Source: Fimbriimonadales bacterium | GTDB lineage: Bacteria > Armatimonadota > Fimbriimonadia > Fimbriimonadales > GBS-DC | Assembly (NCBI GenBank): GCA_026416065.1 | Contig: JAOAFW010000122.1 | Coordinates: 1-14,286, forward strand | Direction of reading: 5' to 3' | Length of the DNA stretch: 14,286 nt | Shown: piece after piece, positions 1-6,600 of the stretch | How the letters are laid out: each line of letters begins with the position of its first letter | How positions within the stretch are numbered: position 1 is the stretch's first letter | The notes under the pieces: model-generated | The model's database searches: none | What the model saw: the letters and a program-made list of their open reading frames with translations, nothing else | Told to the model about the DNA's origin: nothing | Translations under genes and position numbers: made by a program

Positions 1-1781
1 CGCGGCGGCGTTGGGTTATTCGCCCCGTCTGGACGCACCGCCAAATTGGGCGGGTTGAAGCTGGCGCGTGGATCTCTCGAGGCAGCCGAATAGCGGGCAT
101 AGGTGCCTTGATCCGGCAGATAACGCGCTAAAATAGCCTCATTGCCGAAGACCTCTTCGGGAGTGAGTGAAATATTGTAGGGCGTGGAGAACATCGCCAA
201 GCCCGCATTCTGCACATAGGCTTTCGCGATGACCCGGGTAGACGCACTACCAGTCACGCCATCTTGCCCAACCGCTTCGACCGAGATAGTGTGGCGTCCC
301 TCGCCAGGTAGAGTAACTATAAAACTCAGTGTAATGGTTTTTCGCTGGACGTCGACTACAGCGGAGGGTTCCCACACGCTGCGCGGCAGCGGGTCGCCGT
401 TCAATCGCACATTCAAGATGTTCGCTACGTTGTTGTTCAAAACGCGGCGCACCACTACTTGCGCGCGCACGATGCGCGTGTCAATTGTAGTGCCCGACAC
501 GGGTTCAGTGAACGCGATACTGACACCACCAACGCCTCGGAGTGCTTGGTCTAAGTCGATGATGCCATAGCCCAGTTCTGAATCGGGTACCGCGCGCCCG
601 CGCGGGTCAGCTGTGTCCTTGAGCGCGGTAACTGCCTCCGGTTCTATCGTATTGGCGTTATGACGCTGCGCACCGGCTGAAAGCAACAACGCTACCGCGG
701 CGGCTACATAAGGTCCCGAATAGGACGTCCCCTGAACGTACTCATACTGCTGACTGGTCGAGGATGTTGTAATCACGCCGTCGAAGTAGCTGCTCGCTTG
801 GTCGCCACCGGGGGCGGCGAGGTCGATGTTGCCGTAGTCCGAATAGGACGCTTTCGCCCCCGTACGCCCCACCGCCGAGACGCGCACAACTTTGTCATAG
901 CTGGAGGGGTAGGACGGGATATCGGTGTCGCTGTTGCCAGCAGAGGCGACGGGCACAACCCCACGACGGTAGATCTCTTGAATCAGATCGTTTTCTTGCG
1001 GGAAAAAGAAGTAGCCACCGTAACTCATGTTCAGCACATGAATATTTGCAGCGTTGTCGATTACATGTTGATACGCTTCCAGAACATTTTCGGTGTTAAG
1101 CGGTCCCAAAGGGCGCTGCGTCACCTTCAGCCCGACGATCTTGACATTCTCCCAGAGCAATCCTGCAATACCGATGCCGTTGTTGGTCACGGCGGCGGCG
1201 ACGCCCACGGTAGAAGTTCCGTGCGAGAACCCGGAGCCTTCCGGGTCAATGTTTTCATCGGGAGTATCCGCGGCAAAGTTGCGCGAGAGCGGGTCAAAGA
1301 GGCCCACTAAATCGGGATGGGATCGCTGAAAGTTGTCATCGATGAAGGCGACGCGGATACCAGTAGCCCCTTTCTCGACATCCCATGCGGCGGGCAGTTT
1401 CATCATCTGGAGCGCCCACTGTTCAGAGAATAAGGGGTCATTCGGCACATCATGGTACTGACGGATGTAATGGGGGTCGATGTACATCACGTCCGGGTGC
1501 TGGGCGATATTTTTGATGGCGTCCTGAACGCGTTGCAGGAGCGTTGTAGGAGCAACCCCCTGTTGGTCGCGCAGCCGCAGCACATAGGTATCCCGTACCG
1601 CAATAGGGCGTACATCCGCGTTCACCCCATTTGCGATTGCCCGTGCCGTATCAATGGTGCGTCCGGGCTTGAGACGCAAGAGCATTTCGCCGGGCACGAC
1701 GTCATCAGGCGTCAGTGTCTGTGCACCAGCGCAATGCATAATGACAACTACTCCAACCAGCCATCGCCACATCCGTTTCAT
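1..1781 (-). CDS. Secreted subtilisin-like (S8) serine protease, C-terminus cut by window edge
   Basis: I translated this frame by hand: 593 residues are open from the ATG to the window edge, with no stop. Residues 1-20 form a signal peptide (MKRMWRW, hydrophobic core, then CAGA|Q). Residues 25-107 resemble the inhibitory propeptide of fervidolysin-type subtilases (PGEMLLRLKPG). The catalytic domain spans about 115-415. The S8 residues are all present: Asp148 in VAFIDDN, His187 in FSHGTST, oxyanion Asn283 in SAGNSD and Ser353 in QGTSYSGP. Two motifs differ from the family consensus, with DDN for DTG and HGTST for HGTHV. After it come an Ig-like segment (about 420-520) and the beginning of a surface module (about 525 onward) like one in the giant protein upstream. 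The start is set by GGGAGGAG shortly before the ATG. It is last of three exported genes, 81 bases after the CsgG-like gene. An active extracellular protease is very likely; the substrate is unknown. Confidence 0.93.
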   Translation of the reverse strand, partial: MKRMWRWLVGVVVIMHCAGAQTLTPDDVVPGEMLLRLKPGRTIDTARAIANGVNADVRPIAVRDTYVLRLRDQQGVAPTTLLQRVQDAIKNIAQHPDVMYIDPHYIRQYHDVPNDPLFSEQWALQMMKLPAAWDVEKGATGIRVAFIDDNFQRSHPDLVGLFDPLSRNFAADTPDENIDPEGSGFSHGTSTVGVAAAVTNNGIGIAGLLWENVKIVGLKVTQRPLGPLNTENVLEAYQHVIDNAANIHVLNMSYGGYFFFPQENDLIQEIYRRGVVPVASAGNSDTDIPSYPSSYDKVVRVSAVGRTGAKASYSDYGNIDLAAPGGDQASSYFDGVITTSSTSQQYEYVQGTSYSGPYVAAAVALLLSAGAQRHNANTIEPEAVTALKDTADPRGRAVPDSELGYGIIDLDQALRGVGGVSIAFTEPVSGTTIDTRIVRAQVVVRRVLNNNVANILNVRLNGDPLPRSVWEPSAVVDVQRKTITLSFIVTLPGEGRHTISVEAVGQDGVTGSASTRVIAKAYVQNAGLAMFSTPYNISLTPEEVFGNEAILARYLPDQGTYARYSAASRDPRASFNPPNLAVRPDGANNPTPP

Positions 1782-1785
1782 CGGT

Positions 1786-1796
1786 TATCTCCTCCC
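1786..1796 (-). promoter_or_regulatory. Ribosome binding site of the S8 protease
   Basis: GGGAGGAG on the minus strand lies a few bases upstream of the ATG at 1781. It supports this start rather than the internal ATG at codon 4. The protease thus has its own strong initiation signal despite lying downstream in a likely operon. Confidence 0.7.
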
Positions 1797-1827
1797 GATA
1801 ATTGCTTGTTGATAAAGACGATTGAGA

Positions 1828-1851
1828 GGGGCGTAGGTTTCCCTACGCCCC
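1828..1851 (-). repeat. Perfect 10-bp intergenic hairpin with GAAA tetraloop
   Basis: On the transcribed strand, GGGGCGTAGG pairs perfectly with CCTACGCCCC around a GAAA loop, a very stable GNRA tetraloop. It sits in the 81-base gap between the CsgG-like gene (stop at 1863) and the protease (start at 1781). The bases after the stem on the transcript strand (TCTCAATCGTC) contain no U-run, so it is not a convincing Rho-independent terminator. It could be an mRNA-stabilising or processing element that uncouples expression of the two genes, or one copy of a dispersed REP-like palindrome. The structure is certain from the sequence; the role is inference. Confidence 0.75.
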
Positions 1852-1862
1852 CAAGATTGCCC

Positions 1863-3638
1863 TTAAGGGCTGGGCGGCAGCTCCTGCGTGGTGAACTCGA
1901 ATGGTCGGCTCCACACATAGCGCAACCCGTTCGGACCGGGAAGCGGTCCCGGATTGTCGCCCAGATTCCGTGCACCTATGCGCCAGTAGAGTGTCACGCG
2001 CTGCCCCACAAGCCCTAACCGATTCAGCAATGCGGTCTCCAGATTGATGCGCTCTGTGGAGACGGGTGAGCCGCCGGCTGCTGTAGAGAGGATCTCGTTG
2101 GAGACGAAGGTGCGGTTTCGATCGCGGAAGGTTGGGTCGGTGGAGACTTCCACTCGGTAGGCGTTCGCCCCCTCAGCGGCAAGCCAGCTGAAGCGCACAT
2201 CCTTCGGATCCACATCCTCACTGCGCTGGACAGGTGTGAGCAGTTGCACGGGTAGCAACACGGTCACCTGACCTGAGCGCACGCGGTCAGAAAGATAGAA
2301 GCGGATCACCGTCTCGCCTTCCGCCTGGGTAGTTTGGCGGTATACCAGCGCGATTTGATAGGTGTACGAGCGTCCCGGCGCAACGCCCGGCGCAGGGTCA
2401 ATTTCCTCCAGCTCCAGATCCTCGCTGCCGTCGCGCGGCAGGCTGGCGTAGCTAAAGGTACGCGGAACTGTAGTGTCGATGAAGAAGTTTTGGTTCCCCG
2501 GCGTTACGCCCACTGGCTGCAGATTGCCATTTCCGTCCGTGCCAATAAAGTCGGAGCGGAAGATTTGCCACTGAATGGTATCAGACGCGCTCTTGGCGAA
2601 GAGGGTTGTTTTCCATGAGATGCGCACATACGGCTCGAAGTTGCCGTCCGCGCTCGCTTCTGCCAGCACGGTCTGCACAGGGGTATTGCCCCCCGAGGAG
2701 GCGCGCGCCACACCGAACGCGATCAATCCAATAATGAGGATGGGTCCCAAAGCACGCAACAGTTTATTGCCCTCACCGGGACGGCGCGGGCGTTCGGTAG
2801 TGACTTTGCCTGCCCGCACCTGCACAGTGGGCACTCGATAGACGGCGCGCGCGCGATCCTCGCTTTGGATACCGCGCCCAAAATCGGTAATTTCGCCCAC
2901 CGCGTCGCTATCGGAGACTTGCGTGATTCGGATCCGACCCACTTCCTCGCCTCGACGCACCACAATCATCTCCATGCCAGGCTGCAGTCCCCCGCGAATG
3001 CCGCGATTGAGCAGGACTTCTGTGCCTGCGCGTGTGGTTAGAATGGTCGCTTCGGGAATCGTGTAGTTGCTGATGGTGCGGATTGCTTCGAAGGCGGCGT
3101 TGCGGATGGCTTCCTGCACGAGCGTATCGTCGTCGCCGGTGTAGCCGGGGCGGCGGTTGCTGTAGCCGGTCGCCACCGCACCGTTAATCGGCTCTCCGGA
3201 AGCGATGTCGATGACACGCACTGTGATAACGACCTGCGCCTGTTTCGGGCTGCCCACAAAGGTCACGGCGTTCACTTCGCCGGTAATAATCGATTCCGTC
3301 TGCAGGGCGCGTCCCAGGCGCAGAAAGCCGGTTTTATCGAGGGGGGGTATGAGGTCGAGGTCCTTGAGTTGCTGATCCACCTCGCCGCGTGCCAGCACTT
3401 CATATTTGCCTGATTTCTGATATTCGCCCGCGACGGCGTCGGTTGCAGCGCGGGCGATGCTGGCGCCGCCGTACCCGCTCTTGTTCACGAAATCCAGTAC
3501 CGCGATGCGCGGCAGTTGCACCAGCTGGGCATAGGCGCGCGCGGCGCCCAGCGGATAGAGCAGCCCCACCAAGAGCATGCTTATCACGCCGAGGTACACC
3601 GTGCGCGTCGTCCAAGTTCGTCTCATCCGTGTTTTCAC
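1863..3638 (-). CDS. CsgG/FlgT-like exported protein with internal hydrophobic segment and FnIII-like C-terminus
   Basis: 591 residues. Residues 1-37 look like a signal peptide ending AYA|Q. Residues 43-190 resemble the CsgG-like fold of curli secretion and related envelope proteins: PRIAVLDFVNKSG, then KYEVLARGEVDQQL and ESIITGEV, then VVITVRVIDIASGE. Residues 196-267 resemble the FlgT C-terminal beta domain (GTEVLLNRGIRGGLQPGMEM). A basic stretch (TERPRRPGEGNK, 281-292) precedes a hydrophobic segment at 294-312. Two beta-rich FnIII-like regions follow, about 325-455 and 460-586, the second with VRFSWLAAEGANAYRVEVS and YWRIGARN. No lipobox Cys is present, unlike E. coli CsgG. The start is GTG, 8 bases from GGAGGAG; the ATG at 3626 is too far from it. 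The gene begins 30 bases after the giant surface protein, so co-expression is likely. It may form an envelope assembly or export component for its neighbours; pore formation cannot be judged from sequence alone. Confidence 0.85.
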   Translation of the reverse strand: MKTRMRRTWTTRTVYLGVISMLLVGLLYPLGAARAYAQLVQLPRIAVLDFVNKSGYGGASIARAATDAVAGEYQKSGKYEVLARGEVDQQLKDLDLIPPLDKTGFLRLGRALQTESIITGEVNAVTFVGSPKQAQVVITVRVIDIASGEPINGAVATGYSNRRPGYTGDDDTLVQEAIRNAAFEAIRTISNYTIPEATILTTRAGTEVLLNRGIRGGLQPGMEMIVVRRGEEVGRIRITQVSDSDAVGEITDFGRGIQSEDRARAVYRVPTVQVRAGKVTTERPRRPGEGNKLLRALGPILIIGLIAFGVARASSGGNTPVQTVLAEASADGNFEPYVRISWKTTLFAKSASDTIQWQIFRSDFIGTDGNGNLQPVGVTPGNQNFFIDTTVPRTFSYASLPRDGSEDLELEEIDPAPGVAPGRSYTYQIALVYRQTTQAEGETVIRFYLSDRVRSGQVTVLLPVQLLTPVQRSEDVDPKDVRFSWLAAEGANAYRVEVSTDPTFRDRNRTFVSNEILSTAAGGSPVSTERINLETALLNRLGLVGQRVTLYWRIGARNLGDNPGPLPGPNGLRYVWSRPFEFTTQELPPSP

Positions 3639-3646
3639 CCTGATTG

Positions 3647-3653
3647 CTCCTCC
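3647..3653 (-). promoter_or_regulatory. Ribosome binding site that selects the GTG start of the CsgG-like gene
   Basis: GGAGGAG on the minus strand stands 8 bases before GTG at 3638 and 20 bases before the first ATG at 3626. The spacing favours GTG. It lies in the 30-base gap after the stop of the giant surface protein. Confidence 0.7.
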
Positions 3654-3668
3654 TTCATAGTCTGCTTC

Positions 3669-6600
3669 TCAGCGCGTGAGGATGAGCGGTGCAGTCGCAC
3701 GCGCGACCTGACCATCCTCGCTCACGGCTCGAATTTCAATTGTGTACGCGCCGGGCGGCAGTGCCACACCGCTCTGGTCGCGCCCATCCCAAGTGGCTTG
3801 CTGCACGCCGCCGCTGCGTGTCGCCTGATTAAACAGCTGGCGCACCACCTTACCACCGGAGAGAATATTCACCTGCACCGTCGCATCTCCTGTCAGCTGG
3901 AACGCAACGGTGTGTTGATTCCCGCGCCCCGAGCTAACCTGCACCTGCTGAATGCGGAGCAGTCCGCCGCTGGACGCTGTCTCGATGCGGAACCGGCTCA
4001 CGCCCTTCGTGCTGGTGCGGAAGGTATACGCGCCGGTCGTGCGCAGGTAGCGTCGCTCGCCCGTGTCCAGATTGACCAATACGAAGTTCGCCGAGCGCGG
4101 CAGCTGCTGCATATCGGGCCAGCGCAGGGTGACTTCCCGGTTGGGCTGACTGGTCTCCACCACGAACTCCCAGCTTGCACTGCGGGTTGCGGGCTGGATG
4201 TCCACGCCATAGACCCCGCTCTGCTCGCCCCAGCCAAGGCGCGGCAGGCTGATATGCACATAGTCTGAACCAACAGGGGGCGGCTTTAGCAGGTCATGCT
4301 CGCTATCGTAGCCCGGCGTCGCCACACGCGACACGCCCACGTAGGCACGGTCTTTCAGGTCGCCCGACTGCACCTCCAGCGTCAAGCGCCAGCCACCCGC
4401 ATTAGCCCCAACGCTGCGGCTCGACGCGCTGGCCGCCTGCGCCGTCGGCGGAATAATCAGCGTAGTGGCGCGGTAGGCGTACAACCAGTAGCCTTCCCAG
4501 ACCTTCATCCGCGTGGTTGCCGTGTAAGTGCCGAACGAGTAGCCCCACAGCGAGTTCGCCACGATGCCCTTCCCTACTGCCGTAGCCAAGGACACAGGGG
4601 TGTTCGTATCAGGGTCAACAACCTGTACCTGACTCCAGTTCACATCGAAAGTGAACGGGTTGCCAATCAGGTTCCAGCCCGCCTGCAGCGGGATCTGGAA
4701 GGGCTGGCTCGTGTTGGCGGGTGTGCCCTGAGTCGTCAGGGGCAGGTCTTCTGAGGTCTCGAGGAAGTAGCCGCGTCCAAGCTGGAAGCGGTTTGCCGGC
4801 GCGTTCGGGTAGAACACATAGCGCGACTGGGCGGGATCCCAGCTAAAGAAGCGGAAGGTCGCGCTGACAGGCACATCGAGCAAGGTTTTCACATCCTGCG
4901 TGTAGTCATAGGGTGCGGAGACCAGGAAGCGTCCCTTGAAGAAGGTGCGCAATGGCTCCGACTTGAACTCCCCAACAACCGTATTTTGCGCTGAGTTGAC
5001 CGTGATGGTGCGCTGATTCGGGATGAAGGTGAAGCCCGTCTTAATGGGCACGACCACATACTCGCCCGGTGGCACGTTGGGGAAGCTGTAGTTGCCGTTG
5101 GAGTCGGTAGTGGTCGTTTGCACCACAACCGCACCGAATCGGAGTTCGACCGTCACACCGGGTTCGGGCGCGCCGCCGAAGCGACGGGTAATCTTGCCGG
5201 AGGCGGAGCCGGGCGGCAGCAGCGACAGCTGGAAGTTCAGCGTGGTCGTCTGATTCGCCGGCACGTTCAGAGTCTGGCTCTCAGGCGCGTAGCCGGGCGC
5301 GACAGCGGTAATCACGTACTCGCCGGCGGGTACTGTGAAGGTGTACTGTCCGTTGGCGTCGGTCGTCACATCCGCGCGGGTGTTCGTGCCTGCAACAGCC
5401 GTCACGCGCGCGTTCGCAATCGGCTGCCCCGTGCCAGCGTCAGTAACCGTACCGGTCACGGTACCCGGCTCAGGCTCCAGCACAAAGTTATCCAGGTTGG
5501 TGGTTTGCCCCGACTGTACCTGCACATTACGGTACACGCCGTCGGGCGTCGGTCGCGCTGGGGGCAGGCTGTAGCCGCCGAAAGCGAGGCTGACCACGGT
5601 TACATCCCAGCTGCCTACAGGCACGCGCGGCATCAAGAAGTTGCCATCGGGGTCGCTGAACACCTCGACTTTGAGTTCGGGGTCCACGGTGTTCGTGGCA
5701 CGCACGACCGCCCCGCGCACCGGCTGGTTGTTGATGTCAACCACACGCCCGCTAATCTGCCCCGGCGGCGTGGCCAGCATAATCAAGTTGATAACGCCAG
5801 GATTTGGGTCTCCCTGCGCGACCAGTGTAATGGTCTCAGGGTGCTGGGTCTTGAAGCCCGGTCGCTCGGCATCGACCAGATAGACGCCCGCTTCCAGCCC
5901 CACAATTCGATACAACCCGTTAGAGTCGGTGATCGCAAAGCCCGCTCCCACACCTGCGATGCTTCCGGGTTGGATACCGATGACGCGCACCAGCGCCCGC
6001 GGCAGCGGGGTGAACGTGCGCGTGTCGGGATCGTACTGCCGCACCTGACCTTGCAGCACGTTGTGCGTCATCCAGCCGAAAGCGTTGTGGATAATCTTGT
6101 TGCGGTAGGAACGGCACCAGAGGGTTCCCTGTCCCAAAACGGTGGGACCGTCGTTATAGGCGGAGTTTACGCCTTCCAAACCAAACGAGAGGAACGCCAC
6201 TTTGGAGCGCGTTGCGGTGTCCGCATAGTACGAACCGGCATGGTCAGAGGTACCGATAAGGGTACCGCTCACCCCCTGACTGCGTGGTCGTGTGTAGCGG
6301 TACACCACGCGCGCGTTCTGGTTCACCGTCACAGTATCGAGCCACACCTGGTTCCACGCGGCGTCGGTATAAAGCGGTCCCGTGCCACCCGTGCGAGGCG
6401 TGATCACATCGAACAGGTCAGACGCAGGCTGGACGATGTACGCTGCCGGATGGGACAGACGCAACTCGGTCGGTTCATCGACACGCACACTATTGCCTTC
6501 GTAGCGTATCCAGATGGGGATACCGCCGGGGCTGCGCGCGATCGGGTTGGGGTCCTCACCTTGAGGAGGTGCCACACCTTCCAGTTGGTGTCGCAACCCA

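Noticed and set aside
1828..1851. Rho-independent terminator after the CsgG-like gene
   Set aside because: The stem is excellent but no U-run follows on either strand, so it was listed as a hairpin rather than a terminator.
3516..4268. 250-codon plus-strand open frame spanning two gene ends
   Set aside because: It is antisense to the end of the giant protein and the start of the CsgG-like gene. The product has no domain pattern and is Arg/His/Ala-biased, typical of a shadow frame.
5140..6060. DNA-level tandem repeat in the carboxypeptidase-regulatory region
   Set aside because: The four protein repeats are similar only in spaced motifs (D-x-NG-x-Y/F); the DNA shows no long exact repeats, so it is diverged domain duplication rather than a recent repeat array.
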